Assembly: GCA_044225565.1 (NCBI GenBank) | Contig: JBGAIL010000075.1 | Location: forward strand, 1-21,648 | Direction of reading: 5' to 3' | Length of the DNA: 21,648 nt | Origin: CAVXAE01 sp044225565 | Lineage (GTDB): Bacteria > Pseudomonadota > Gammaproteobacteria > Steroidobacterales > Steroidobacteraceae | In this document: in pieces, positions 13,172-21,456 of the stretch | Numbering within the stretch: position 1 is the stretch's first letter | How the letters are laid out: each line of letters begins with the position of its first letter | The notes under the pieces: model-generated | What the model saw: the letters and a program-made list of their open reading frames with translations, nothing else | Told to the model about the DNA's origin: nothing | Databases searched by the model: none | Position numbers and translations under genes: made by a program

Positions 13172-13781
13172 ACCCCTTCGCCACGAAATAGACCTCGCGG
13201 GACTTCGGCCGCGAGGCCGCAGGCTTGCGGATGGAAACCTTCTCGAACGCCTTGCGCACCTCCCGCAGGTACTCCTCCGAACCCGCTCCCTGGAACACCT
13301 TGGTGACGAACGTGCCGCCGGGCTTTAGGGCCCGCCGCACCATGTCGAGCGCGAGCTCCACGAGATATATCGAAGAGGCCTGATCCGCCGAGTCGATGCC
13401 GCTGATGTTGGGCGCGATGTCGCAGATGACGAGATCGGGCTGGTTGCCGCCCAGCGCCTCGAGCACGCGCTCCAGCACGGCCTCCTCGGTGAAATCGCCC
13501 TGGATGAACTCGACGTTCGGCAGCGAATCCATGGGCAGGATATCCGTCGCTACCACGCGGCCGCGCGCGCCGATCAGGCGACCTGCCACCTGCGACCAGC
13601 CACCTGGAGCGGACCCGAGATCCACGATGAGCATGCCCGGGCGGATCAGGCGATCCTTCTCGTTCAGCTGGATCAGCTTGTAGGCGGAGCGCGAGCGGTA
13701 TCCGTCCTTCTGCGCCTGCCTGACGTAGGGATCGTTGACGTGCCGCTGCAGCCATTCGCCGCTGCTTTTGGATCGTGCCAT
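13146..13781 (-). CDS. rlmE: 23S rRNA (uridine-2552-2'-O)-methyltransferase
   Basis: RlmE (FtsJ/RrmJ) methylates the 2'-OH of U2552 in the A-loop of 23S rRNA late in 50S assembly, using S-adenosylmethionine. The 211-residue protein has the complete K-D-K-E tetrad: K35 (SAYKL), D121 (ICDIAPN), K161 (TKVFQG) and E196 (SREVYFVAKG). These are spaced exactly as K38, D124, K164 and E199 of the E. coli enzyme with a constant offset of three. The SAM-binding motif is VDLGSAPGGWSQV. It is divergent from the FAD-dehydrogenase gene with only 30 bases between start codons. The commonly linked yhbY and ftsH are not next to it. Confidence 0.97.
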   Translation of the reverse strand: MARSKSSGEWLQRHVNDPYVRQAQKDGYRSRSAYKLIQLNEKDRLIRPGMLIVDLGSAPGGWSQVAGRLIGARGRVVATDILPMDSLPNVEFIQGDFTEEAVLERVLEALGGNQPDLVICDIAPNISGIDSADQASSIYLVELALDMVRRALKPGGTFVTKVFQGAGSEEYLREVRKAFEKVSIRKPAASRPKSREVYFVAKGFKADASSR

Positions 13782-13811
13782 AATTCGCGCCGATTCTACC
13801 TGTCCGCCAAC

Positions 13812-15440
13812 ATGATCCGCATCACCGGGCTGTCATTGCCCCTGGACCATTCGCAGAGCGCGCTGCGCAAGGCCATCCTCGAGAAGCTGCGCATCGACGA
13901 TGCCGGCCTGCTCGGCTTCACGGTCTTCAAACGAAGTCACGACGCGCGCCGGCGCAGCAGCGTCATCACGTTCGTCTACACCATCGATCTCACTGCTCGC
14001 GACGAGGCCGCGATCCTGAAGCGGCTGGCGAAAGATCCTCACGTGCGCCCGGCGCCGGATACCGGTTACCACCCGGTGGGGCACGCAGACCCATCCATCG
14101 CGTCGATGGAGCGACCGCTGGTCGTTGGCTTCGGGCCCTGTGGGCTGTTCGCTGCACTGGTGCTCGCGCAGGCGGGCTTCAGGCCCATCGTTCTCGAGCG
14201 CGGCCGGGACGTTCGCCACCGCACGAAAGACACCTGGGGCCTGTGGCGCAAGAGCACGCTCACGCCCGAATCCAACGTTCAATTCGGCGAAGGCGGCGCC
14301 GGCCTGTTCTCGGACGGCAAGCTCTACAGCCAGATCAAGGACCCCAGGTTCTACGGCCGCAAGGTGATGCAGGAGTTCGTGCGCGCCGGCGCGCCGGAGG
14401 AGATCCTGTACGTCAGCAAACCGCACATCGGCACGTTCCGGCTCACCGGCGTGGTGGCCGCGATGCGCGCGGAGATCATCGCCCTGGGTGGCGAAGTGCG
14501 ATTCGAGAGCAAGGTGAGCGACCTGCTCATCGAGCAGGGCCGCATCGAAGGCGTGCGGCTCGCGAACGGCGAGATCCTCGCGAGCCGGCACGTCGTGCTG
14601 GCGCCGGGGCACAGCGCGCGCGACACGTTCCGGATGCTCGAGCAGCGTGGAGCGTTCATCGAGGCCAAGCCCTTCGCGCTGGGATTCCGCATCGAGCATC
14701 CTCAATCGCTCATCGACCGGGTGCGGCTGGGGAAATATGCCGGCCACCCGCAGCTGGGCGCAGCGGACTACAAATTGATCCATCACGCGCGGAACGGGCG
14801 CGCCGTGTACAGCTTCTGCATGTGCCCCGGCGGAACGGTCGTTGCCGCCACGTCGGAACCCCACCGCGTGGTGACGAATGGCATGAGCCAGTACTCGCGC
14901 AACGAGCGCAACGCCAATGCGGGCATCGTGGTCGGCATCAGCCCCGAGGCGGACTTCCCCGGGGGACCGCTCGCGGGAGTGGAATTACAGGAGCGGCTGG
15001 AATCGCATGCGTACGAGCTCGGCGGCGGCGGTTATTGCGCGCCGGGGCAACTGGTGGGCGATTTCGTTCGCGGCGCGCCCTCTTCCGCGCTCGGCGACGT
15101 CGAGCCCTCTTACAAACCGGGAGTGCGGCTCGGCGATCTCTCTTCCGCGCTGCCCGGCTACGCCGTCGAAGCCATTCGCGAAGCGCTGCCGGAGTTCGGC
15201 AAACAGATCGGCGGCTTCGATCGCGCGGACGCGGTGCTCACCGGGATCGAATCGCGCACATCCTCACCGGTGCGCATCACGCGCGAGCCGGAGAGCATGC
15301 AGAGCCTGAACGTGCGCGGGCTCTATCCTGGCGGCGAAGGCGCCGGCTATGCGGGTGGCATCCTGTCCGCGGGCGTGGATGGCATCAGGATCGCGGAAGC
15401 GGTGATCCGCTCGATGCTGGCGGGGGCCGAGGCCGCATGA
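13812..15440 (+). CDS. Uncharacterised FAD-dependent dehydrogenase (COG2509-type)
   Basis: The 542-residue protein begins with a roughly 95-residue N-terminal domain (MIRITGLSLPLDHS...), followed by a Rossmann FAD-binding motif VVGFGPCGLFAALVLAQAG (residues 104-122, GxGxxG) ending with acidic E129 in VLERG. Other conserved stretches are NVQFGEGGAGLFSDGKL, YSFCMCPGGTVVAATSE and the C-terminal GLYPGGEGAGYAGGILSAGVDG that closes the FAD site. The family is widespread and annotated only as NAD(P)/FAD-dependent oxidoreductase; the substrate is unknown. It overlaps the downstream TrmH-type methyltransferase by ATGA and is divergent from rlmE, so it is flanked by two RNA 2'-O-methyltransferases. The ATG at 13812 gives the conserved N-terminus. 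Confidence 0.88.
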   Translation: MIRITGLSLPLDHSQSALRKAILEKLRIDDAGLLGFTVFKRSHDARRRSSVITFVYTIDLTARDEAAILKRLAKDPHVRPAPDTGYHPVGHADPSIASMERPLVVGFGPCGLFAALVLAQAGFRPIVLERGRDVRHRTKDTWGLWRKSTLTPESNVQFGEGGAGLFSDGKLYSQIKDPRFYGRKVMQEFVRAGAPEEILYVSKPHIGTFRLTGVVAAMRAEIIALGGEVRFESKVSDLLIEQGRIEGVRLANGEILASRHVVLAPGHSARDTFRMLEQRGAFIEAKPFALGFRIEHPQSLIDRVRLGKYAGHPQLGAADYKLIHHARNGRAVYSFCMCPGGTVVAATSEPHRVVTNGMSQYSRNERNANAGIVVGISPEADFPGGPLAGVELQERLESHAYELGGGGYCAPGQLVGDFVRGAPSSALGDVEPSYKPGVRLGDLSSALPGYAVEAIREALPEFGKQIGGFDRADAVLTGIESRTSSPVRITREPESMQSLNVRGLYPGGEGAGYAGGILSAGVDGIRIAEAVIRSMLAGAEAA

Positions 15441-16165
15441 AGCTCGACGACGTCAAGAAGCTGAATCTCAAACGCTATCGGGAGACGCTCGGGCACTTCC
15501 TCGTGGAAGGCGAACACCTGGTGCTGGAGCTGCAGAAGGCGGCGGCCCGCAATCCGTTGCTGCGGGCCAGCGAGCTGTATGTGACGCCCGATTACGAGAG
15601 CTGGCGCAGCCCTTTCAAGACCCACGTGATCGGCGCATCACAGATGTCGCAGGTCGCGGATACGAAGACCCCCCAGGGGATCGTCGCGGTGGTTCCCATC
15701 CTGCCGGCACCGCCGCCGCGCGAGGGTGAGCGTGCGATCTATCTGCACGAGATCCAGGACCCCGGAAATCTGGGCACCATCCTGCGGACGCTGGCCTGGT
15801 TCGGCGGCTTGCGATGCCTTCTGGGGCCGGACAGCGTCGACCCGTACAACCCCAAGGTGGTCCGCGCCAGCGCCGGCGCCATTTTCCATACGCCCATCGA
15901 GACCGATGTCGCGCTGGATCGCCTGCGCGAGCGCTTTCCCCGGATCGCCTGCCTGGACATGCAGGGGGAAGACGTCCGCTCGCCGCAGTTCGAAGCCTTC
16001 GATTGCTATGTGTTCGGCAACGAAGCCCGCGGCGTGCCTCGCGAGGCGCTCTCGGCGCTCGGCGCGAAGGCCTACTCCATCGGTGGCAGCGGGGCCATCG
16101 AATCCCTCAACGTGGCATCCACGGTCAGCATGTGCGTGTACGAGCTGGACCGCCGCGGAGCCTGA
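15437..16165 (+). CDS. TrmH/SpoU-family RNA 2'-O-methyltransferase
   Basis: The 242-residue protein has the SPOUT trefoil-knot motifs in order: motif 1 QDPGNLGTILRTLAWFG (N111, R117), motif 2 YVFGNEARGVPRE (E196) and motif 3 SIGGSGAIESLNVASTVSM (N225). An N-terminal RNA-binding substrate domain (about residues 1-85) includes FLVEGEHLVLE, as in RlmB- and TsnR-type enzymes. It should methylate a ribose 2'-OH in rRNA or tRNA using S-adenosylmethionine, but the exact site cannot be called. The ATG at 15437 overlaps the stop of the FAD-dehydrogenase gene, implying coupled translation. The stop is one base from the convergent amidohydrolase gene. Confidence 0.92.
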   Translation: MKLDDVKKLNLKRYRETLGHFLVEGEHLVLELQKAAARNPLLRASELYVTPDYESWRSPFKTHVIGASQMSQVADTKTPQGIVAVVPILPAPPPREGERAIYLHEIQDPGNLGTILRTLAWFGGLRCLLGPDSVDPYNPKVVRASAGAIFHTPIETDVALDRLRERFPRIACLDMQGEDVRSPQFEAFDCYVFGNEARGVPREALSALGAKAYSIGGSGAIESLNVASTVSMCVYELDRRGA

Positions 16166-16166
16166 C

Positions 16167-17966
16167 TCACTTCGCCTTCCCCAGGTAGACGACGTCGCCT
16201 CCGACGACCGTCTCCAGCACCTTGACCCTCGCGATGTCTTCAGGCGGCACGGAGAGCGGGTTGCGGTCGAGCACGATGAGATCCGCCCATTTGCCGACCT
16301 CGAGCGAGCCGGTCACGTCGTCCTGGTGCAATGCGTAGGCAGCATTGATCGTCGCCGCTCTCAGCACCGCCTCCGGCGACAGGCCCGGGTCGTCGCCGAG
16401 CCGGCCGCGATACTCCGCAGGAGCGTCGGGCGCGTTGGTGCGCGTCACGCCCACCTTGAGCGCGAACCACTCGTCCAGAGCGTCCACCGGCCAATCGCTG
16501 CCGAATGCGATGCGGGCACCGGCATGTGCCAGCAGGCCTGCGGGCTCGAGCCGCTTCATGCGTTCCGGACCGAAGTAGTCCTCGAGCCCGAGCGTATCCC
16601 CCGCCGGCTTTTCCCACTGGAACGACAGCACGGGGGTCGCATCGAGCGCCTTGTAGCGGCCGACATCGGCTGGCGCAACGATCTCGTTGTGTGCGATGGC
16701 CGGGCGAATGTCGGCACCCGGCAGCGCTTTGCGAAGCGCCGCAACTCCATCGAGCGCGGCACGCACAGCGCCATCACCATCCGCGTGCATATGCGGATCG
16801 ATGCCCGCACGTCCGAGCGACGTGAGAACGGTAGCGAGCGCGTCCGCAGGGAAGTACACGGCCGGGCCGCGACTGGTGCCCGACACCCACTTCGGATGAT
16901 CGACGGTGCCGGCATTGTGACGATAGGGCTCGAGCATCGCGCCCGTCATCGCCGGAGCCGAGATGACGCCGTCGAGGAACAGCTTGGAATTGCGCACGGT
17001 GATGCCCGGCCCCCGGCCAATTCCGCCTTCGTCATACTGCTTCCGCAGCGAGACGATGCGAGCCACGGCCGCGCTCAAATTCCCTGCCTCGGTGGGATCG
17101 ATGGGCGGCGCGAAGTGCGCACGCGCGGTGAGCTTGCCGCTCTTGCGCACCGTCGAGAAAGCCGTGAGCGCCTCGGGCGATGCCCAGGCATCCAGGAAAC
17201 TGGTGATGCCCTGTTGCCGCATGGCTTCGAGCGCCGCAAGGGCGGCGCGGACATCCTGTTCCGCCGTGGTCCTGGGCAAGAGCGAATCGAACACTTCGAA
17301 CGCCGAGTCTTCGAGCAGTCCCGTCGGATTGCCCGCGGCATCGCGCCAGATCTTGCCTCCGAGGGGCTCTGGGGTGGCCGCGGTGATCTTCGCGAGCGCC
17401 AGCGCGCGTGAGTTGGCGAGCACCGTGTGGCCGAAGGACGAGCGCACGATGATGGGCCGCTTCGTGTCGAGCGCGTCGAGCGTCTCGCGGCTCGTCTTCA
17501 CGCCGGCGGGACGCATGCTCTCCTGGAACCAGTTGACGATCTCGAGCCAGCCCCCGGGCTCTTCGGACTTCGTCTCGTCCAGACAGGCCCGGACCCGCCG
17601 CTGCAGCTCGGCGACCGTCAGTGACTCGTAATTGAGACTGCACTTCAGCAGGGTCTGTCCCGCCGACAGCGGATGCATGTGCCCGTCGACGAGGCCCGGC
17701 ATCAGGAAGCGCCCCTTCAGGTCCACGCTTGCGGTCCCGGGGCCCTTGTAGGGCTCGAGCGCCTCGTTGCTACCGACGTAGACGATGCGGCCGTCGCGGA
17801 TGGCCAGCGCCTGCGCCAGCGAACTGCCGGCGCCTGCCGTGAAGACGACGCCGTTGAAATAGACGCGATCGGCCGGGCCAGGCGTCGACGGAGTCGCCGC
17901 CACGACTGCCCCTCCGGCCAGCACGAGCGATGCCAGGGCAACTGCCTTGCGCAGCGATGGAACCAT
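16167..17966 (-). CDS. Exported amidohydrolase, YtcJ-like (amidohydro_3)
   Basis: The 599-residue precursor begins with a signal peptide (MVPSLRKAVALASLVLAGGA, likely cleavage after VVA-A near residue 24), then a metal-dependent hydrolase barrel. Visible metal and active-site elements are GLVDGHMHPL (HxH near residues 96-98), the NSKLFLDGVIS segment with the lysine typical of YtcJ-like enzymes, DPHMHADGDGAVR, AHNEIV and FGSDWPVD. It ends with the composite beta-domain block KWADLIVLDRNPL. Substrates in this family are diverse amides or formamides and are not predictable here. The start at 17966 has GAGAG nine bases upstream and gives a proper signal peptide; the longer frame to 18023 does not. 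It is downstream of urcA on the same strand, separated by a hairpin. Confidence 0.9.
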   Translation of the reverse strand: MVPSLRKAVALASLVLAGGAVVAATPSTPGPADRVYFNGVVFTAGAGSSLAQALAIRDGRIVYVGSNEALEPYKGPGTASVDLKGRFLMPGLVDGHMHPLSAGQTLLKCSLNYESLTVAELQRRVRACLDETKSEEPGGWLEIVNWFQESMRPAGVKTSRETLDALDTKRPIIVRSSFGHTVLANSRALALAKITAATPEPLGGKIWRDAAGNPTGLLEDSAFEVFDSLLPRTTAEQDVRAALAALEAMRQQGITSFLDAWASPEALTAFSTVRKSGKLTARAHFAPPIDPTEAGNLSAAVARIVSLRKQYDEGGIGRGPGITVRNSKLFLDGVISAPAMTGAMLEPYRHNAGTVDHPKWVSGTSRGPAVYFPADALATVLTSLGRAGIDPHMHADGDGAVRAALDGVAALRKALPGADIRPAIAHNEIVAPADVGRYKALDATPVLSFQWEKPAGDTLGLEDYFGPERMKRLEPAGLLAHAGARIAFGSDWPVDALDEWFALKVGVTRTNAPDAPAEYRGRLGDDPGLSPEAVLRAATINAAYALHQDDVTGSLEVGKWADLIVLDRNPLSVPPEDIARVKVLETVVGGDVVYLGKAK

Positions 17967-18023
17967 GGGGTGCGACTCTCGTGGCAATGGGGTTGCCGCG
18001 GAGTATGTCACGGCAGCGCACAC

Positions 18024-18051
18024 GAGGGCGGCGCTGGAGCACGCCGCCCTC
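18024..18051. terminator. Perfect 10-bp hairpin between urcA and the amidohydrolase gene
   Basis: GAGGGCGGCG (18024-18033) and CGCCGCCCTC (18042-18051) pair perfectly around an 8-base loop. The hairpin lies 36 bases past the urcA stop and 58 bases before the amidohydrolase start, both genes reading on the minus strand. There is no T-run, so it may slow or end transcription only partly, or protect the urcA mRNA 3' end. Another short repeat (AGCCGG with CCGGCT) lies between it and urcA. Confidence 0.45.
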
Positions 18052-18086
18052 CTTCAGCCGGCTGATTGACCCGGCTGGTCGACCGT

Positions 18087-18476
18087 TCAGCTGCGCTCGA
18101 CGTGGCGGCTGCGGGAAGCCAGCAACTCGGCGAGTTGCGCGCTCTGGGTATCGTTCACCGCGCGTGAGATCGCCTCGTCCATGCAGCTGCGATCCCCCGA
18201 GGCGATCCGCGATCCGGGCGGGGTGATCGCCGGACACACCTTCGCAGCAGCGGCGACGATACGGCGATACAGCACCCGGTTGCCTTCCGCCGTGGCGAGG
18301 TTGAGATCCCCATAGTTGACGACCACGGAAGGCACATCCGACTTGGCGGACGACACCTGCGTTTCGCAGGCGGCGCCCGCATAGGCCGACGTTGCGACCA
18401 ACGTGAACAAGGCGGCAGCGAGTACCGTCCGCCCGACGAAGGCTCGCGAAGGGGTCAATGAGGTCTGTGAAGTCAT
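18087..18476 (-). CDS. UrcA-family secreted protein
   Basis: The 129-residue precursor has a signal peptide (VGRTVLAAALFTLVATSAYA, cleavage AYA/GAA near residue 33) and a small mature domain matching the UrcA family: VVVNYGDLNLATAEGNRVLYRRI followed by AAAKVCP and DRSCMDEAISRAV. The two cysteines C81 and C98 are likely disulfide-bonded in the periplasm; C37 near the mature N-terminus is a third. UrcA proteins are common in Caulobacter, sphingomonads and some gammaproteobacteria and have no established function. GGGAGA six bases upstream of the ATG at 18476 decides the start. It is divergent from the LytS-type kinase gene across 197 bases in which I see no clear promoter. Confidence 0.88.
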   Translation of the reverse strand: MTSQTSLTPSRAFVGRTVLAAALFTLVATSAYAGAACETQVSSAKSDVPSVVVNYGDLNLATAEGNRVLYRRIVAAAAKVCPAITPPGSRIASGDRSCMDEAISRAVNDTQSAQLAELLASRSRHVERS

Positions 18477-18673
18477 GGCGCGTCTCCCTGGTTGCGGGTG
18501 GTGCCTCTCGGCGATGGTGCTATCAGACACCAGGAGCGCTCCACGGGTCAGCGGGCGGACGACGTACTCGTCCCGCGAACTCACGGATTCGTACCAACCG
18601 CGCCCGGACGGGGCCGCATCCAGGGCCGGCAGGCGTATCATGACCCGCGCCCCACGACCCACCCTGCTCACGA

Positions 18674-19876
18674 ATGTCCCCGGAATCACAGCTGCAGAAC
18701 TCTGCCTCGAACGCGCCGAAAATCGGCTCAGCGTTGCGTGCCCGCCCCCTGCTTGTGGCCGTGACGGTGTTCTGGATTTACGTCACGCTGTCGAACATCA
18801 CGTACGCGCACGCGATGCAGTACTACCTCACGACCACCAGCATGGTGTCGGTCTTCGCTTCGTGGGACGCACGCGTCGTGCAGCACATCACCTTGTATCC
18901 ACTCCTGCTCGGGTGCGTGTGGCTCTCGCTGCGCATCAAATGGCGGCCGGCGTGGCGCACCTGGCCGCTGCAGATCCTGCTGGGCCTGTTCTTCGCCACG
19001 CTCGCGAGCCCCGCGCTCGACTTCGGCCAGTACGTGGTCGGCGCGCACAAGATGAAGAAGATGGACCCCCATCACTACCTCACCATGTTCCAGGCCGGCA
19101 GCGAGCTCGCGCTGTGGCTTTCCAGCATCGCGCTCTTTCTCGCGACCTACGGATTCTGCATCGCGCTGGCGACGGGCATCACGCTCTACCAGCGTTTCAA
19201 CGATGCGCAGCTGCGCCTGACGGAGCTGGAGCGGGCCTGGGGCGTTGCGCGACTCGCCACGCTGCGCATGCAGCTCTCGCCGCACACGCTGTTCAACCTG
19301 CTGCACACGATTCGCGGGCAGATCGTCTGGGATCCGCAGAAGGCTCAGGCGATGATCGTGCAGCTCGGCGACCTGCTGCGGCGGCTGTTGAACGCCGGTG
19401 AGCAGGAGTTCGTGCGACTCGCCGCGGAGCTGCAGTTCGTGCAGTCCTATCTCGACCTGCAGAAGCAGCGCTTCTCGGACCGGCTGACCCTCCGGTTCCC
19501 CGAAGCGGACGCCGTCCCGTCCGTCTGGGTGCCCAGCCTCATCCTGCAGCCGATCGTGGAGAATGCCGTCGCGCACGGGCTGGCGGGACACGAAGGACCT
19601 GTCACGATCCGCATCGAGCTCTCGCTCCAGGACAATCTTCTCATCCTTCGCGTCACGAACACGATGGGCCCCGTGCAGCCGCACGACCACGACGGCGTCG
19701 GCCTGCGCAACGTCCGCGAGCGCCTCGCGGTGCAGTTCGGCGACAAAGCCTCCCTCGAGGCCGGCCCGACGGAGGGCGGGCAATGGGTGGCGACCCTGCG
19801 CATTCCCGCGCTGCTCGACGGGCCCGGCGGAACATTGCCTGCGGCCTCCACGCCCCCACTTCCTCCGCAATCATGA
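18674..19876 (+). CDS. LytS/YehU-type sensor histidine kinase
   Basis: The 400-residue protein has four predicted membrane segments (about residues 26-44, 72-88, 98-116 and 145-172), then a His_kinase (PF06580) and HATPase domain. The phosphoacceptor histidine is H204 in LRMQLSPHTLFNLLHTI, where the usual PHFLFN reads PHTLFN. The N-box is LQPIVENAVAHGL (N297) and the G-box GVGLRNVRERL (about 341-351). There is no recognisable extracellular sensing domain; a His/Lys-rich loop (GAHKMKKMDPHHYL) lies between the third and fourth segments. The stop overlaps the response-regulator ATG by ATGA, so the pair is coupled. The signal and target genes are not evident. Confidence 0.92.
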   Translation: MSPESQLQNSASNAPKIGSALRARPLLVAVTVFWIYVTLSNITYAHAMQYYLTTTSMVSVFASWDARVVQHITLYPLLLGCVWLSLRIKWRPAWRTWPLQILLGLFFATLASPALDFGQYVVGAHKMKKMDPHHYLTMFQAGSELALWLSSIALFLATYGFCIALATGITLYQRFNDAQLRLTELERAWGVARLATLRMQLSPHTLFNLLHTIRGQIVWDPQKAQAMIVQLGDLLRRLLNAGEQEFVRLAAELQFVQSYLDLQKQRFSDRLTLRFPEADAVPSVWVPSLILQPIVENAVAHGLAGHEGPVTIRIELSLQDNLLILRVTNTMGPVQPHDHDGVGLRNVRERLAVQFGDKASLEAGPTEGGQWVATLRIPALLDGPGGTLPAASTPPLPPQS

Positions 19877-20688
19877 CGACAGCGGTTTCAAAGCTCGATG
19901 TCGTGATCGTCGACGACGAGCCGGCGGCGCGGCGCACGCTGCGGGAGTTCTGCGGGAAGGAGCCCGATCTGCGCGTAGTCGGCGAATACGGCGACGGCCG
20001 CGCAGCGCTCGAGGCCCTTCGGGCACATCCGCCTCACCTGCTGTTCCTCGACATCCAGATGCCCTTTCTCAATGGCCTGGCGACCGCGCGCGGTCTCGAC
20101 CCGCAAAGCCTGCCGATGATCGTCTTCGTGACCGCCTACGACCAGTACGCGCTGGAAGCATTCGAGGTGAGCGCGATCGACTATCTGCTGAAACCTTTCG
20201 ACGAGAGCCGGCTGCGCAAGACCCTCGCCCAGGTACGCCGACGCCGGCAGGCTGAAGGCAGCGGAGATCAGCAGCAGGCCGCGCTGCTCTCGCTGCTGGC
20301 GCAACTCGAGCGTCGGGCGGACCCGGCGAGCGATGCGCAGCCCCGCCTGCTGGCCGAGCACGGTGACACGATGCACATGCTCGACATCAGGCAGATCGAG
20401 CTCGTGGAGAGCGACCGGAACTACGTGAAGCTCGTCGTAGGCAAGGACACCTTCCATGCCCGCAGCACGCTGCAGCAGGCCGAACAGGCTACGCGCGCCG
20501 AGACCATGCTGCGCATCAGCCGTTCATGCCTCGTGAACATGCGGCACGTTCGCGAGGTCACGCGCACTCCGCGGGGTGATTTCATTCTCGTGATGGCCGG
20601 TGGCCGCACCGTGACGAGCAGCGAAGGGTTTCGAGAGCCGGTACGCAGCTATCTCGGCAAATTGAAGCTGGGCGTATCGCAGGGCTAG
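19873..20688 (+). CDS. LytR/AlgR-type response regulator with LytTR DNA-binding domain
   Basis: The 271-residue regulator has a receiver domain (residues 8-125) with acidic D14/D15 (VDDEP), phosphoacceptor D60 (LLFLDIQMP), T87 (FVTAYD) and K107 (YLLKPFD). A Gln/Arg-rich linker follows, then a LytTR domain (about 160-265) with IELVESDRNYVKLVV, the FHARSTL segment and LRISRSCLVNMRHVREV. LytTR proteins bind pairs of short direct repeats upstream of their targets. The ATG at 19873 overlaps the kinase stop; the frame stays open upstream inside the kinase gene but is not needed. Its 3' end overlaps the convergent YkgJ-type gene by four bases. Confidence 0.95.
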   Translation: MTTAVSKLDVVIVDDEPAARRTLREFCGKEPDLRVVGEYGDGRAALEALRAHPPHLLFLDIQMPFLNGLATARGLDPQSLPMIVFVTAYDQYALEAFEVSAIDYLLKPFDESRLRKTLAQVRRRRQAEGSGDQQQAALLSLLAQLERRADPASDAQPRLLAEHGDTMHMLDIRQIELVESDRNYVKLVVGKDTFHARSTLQQAEQATRAETMLRISRSCLVNMRHVREVTRTPRGDFILVMAGGRTVTSSEGFREPVRSYLGKLKLGVSQG

Positions 20689-21392
20689 AGGTCGTCGAAC
20701 TCTGCGGGCACTTCCTCGCCGTCCAGGCTTTCGAAAGGCTTCAGCTTCGATTCGAAGCGCTCCCGAGCGCGGGGTTCCGAAAGAGCCGCGTCGAGCGCAC
20801 AGTTGAGCTCATAGGCCCGGGCGTCGTAGCCGGCTTCACTCGTTGCGCCGCTGAACGCTTCGACGTGCGCGGCGCCAGTCTGGTAGACGCCGGGCGCGAA
20901 CTCCGGATCGATGTCCAGGTTGTCCGGCTCTTCATAGGATTGCCGGCAGCCCGCCGCATCCGTCGCATGGTAGTTGCGGCAGGACTGCGGGCGGACCGGA
21001 TAGATGGCGCATCGCCCCTCGCTCAGGAACGGGCACTTCAGGTTGCGGGTGACCCGCCCGCCCTCGCCCAGCGCCCTGAGCGTGGCGCTGTTCGCGCGCA
21101 CCTCGGTGTAGATCCGGGCCTTCTCGGCCGGCGCGAGCGACTGTTCGACGAAATCGAGGATTCCGAAGACCTCAGCCGCGCGAACGTCCACGGTGAAGTA
21201 GCAGCACCATGCGCAACCTGCGCGACAGGCCAGCGTACCGGCATCCGGAGCTGCAGCGATGCGGGCGTCATGGCGATGCTGCGAGCTCGCGAGCGCGCGA
21301 AGCACTCCTGCGCTTCCGATCTCGTTTCGCGCCTGCGCGCGCTCCTGCTCGAGAATGCCGCGGACGAGGGATAAATCGAGGAAGAACTCCAT
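20685..21392 (-). CDS. YkgJ-family cysteine-cluster protein
   Basis: The 235-residue protein has the YkgJ/UPF0153 (CxxCxxCC) metal-binding region: CRAGCAWCC (C56, C60, C63, C64), then LKCPFLSEGRCAIYPVRPQSCRNYH (C120, C128, C138) and C149. Family members are thought to bind zinc or an iron-sulfur cluster, and their function is unknown. The N-terminal 45 residues are helical. The acidic C-terminal tail (GEEVPAEFDDL) is unremarkable. The gene is divergent from a B12-binding radical SAM gene, which suggests a possible shared pathway, and it converges with the LytTR regulator. The start at 21392 gives the full helical region. Confidence 0.87.
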   Translation of the reverse strand: MEFFLDLSLVRGILEQERAQARNEIGSAGVLRALASSQHRHDARIAAAPDAGTLACRAGCAWCCYFTVDVRAAEVFGILDFVEQSLAPAEKARIYTEVRANSATLRALGEGGRVTRNLKCPFLSEGRCAIYPVRPQSCRNYHATDAAGCRQSYEEPDNLDIDPEFAPGVYQTGAAHVEAFSGATSEAGYDARAYELNCALDAALSEPRARERFESKLKPFESLDGEEVPAEFDDL

Positions 21393-21434
21393 GGCCGGAT
21401 CTTAAGCCCGATCCTGCGGAGCCGCACGGCGGGC

Positions 21435-21440
21435 TATACT
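21435..21440 (+). promoter_or_regulatory. Candidate -10 element of the radical SAM gene
   Basis: TATACT matches the sigma-70 -10 consensus at five of six positions and lies 17 bases before the ATG at 21457 and 8 bases before the upstream GTG at 21448. There is no good -35 hexamer at 16-18 bases. If used, the mRNA leader would be very short, or absent if the GTG is the start. Confidence 0.3.
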
Positions 21441-21456
21441 TTCGGGCGTGACCGCA

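Noticed and set aside
14243..15436. A possible long N-terminal extension of the TrmH-type methyltransferase
   Set aside because: The frame is open, but this part overlaps the FAD-dehydrogenase gene and resembles nothing. The ATG at 15437 gives the normal family length and an ATGA coupling.
17967..18023. A longer amidohydrolase beginning at 18023
   Set aside because: The extra 19 residues would precede and spoil a good signal peptide, whereas the ATG at 17966 has GAGAG upstream.
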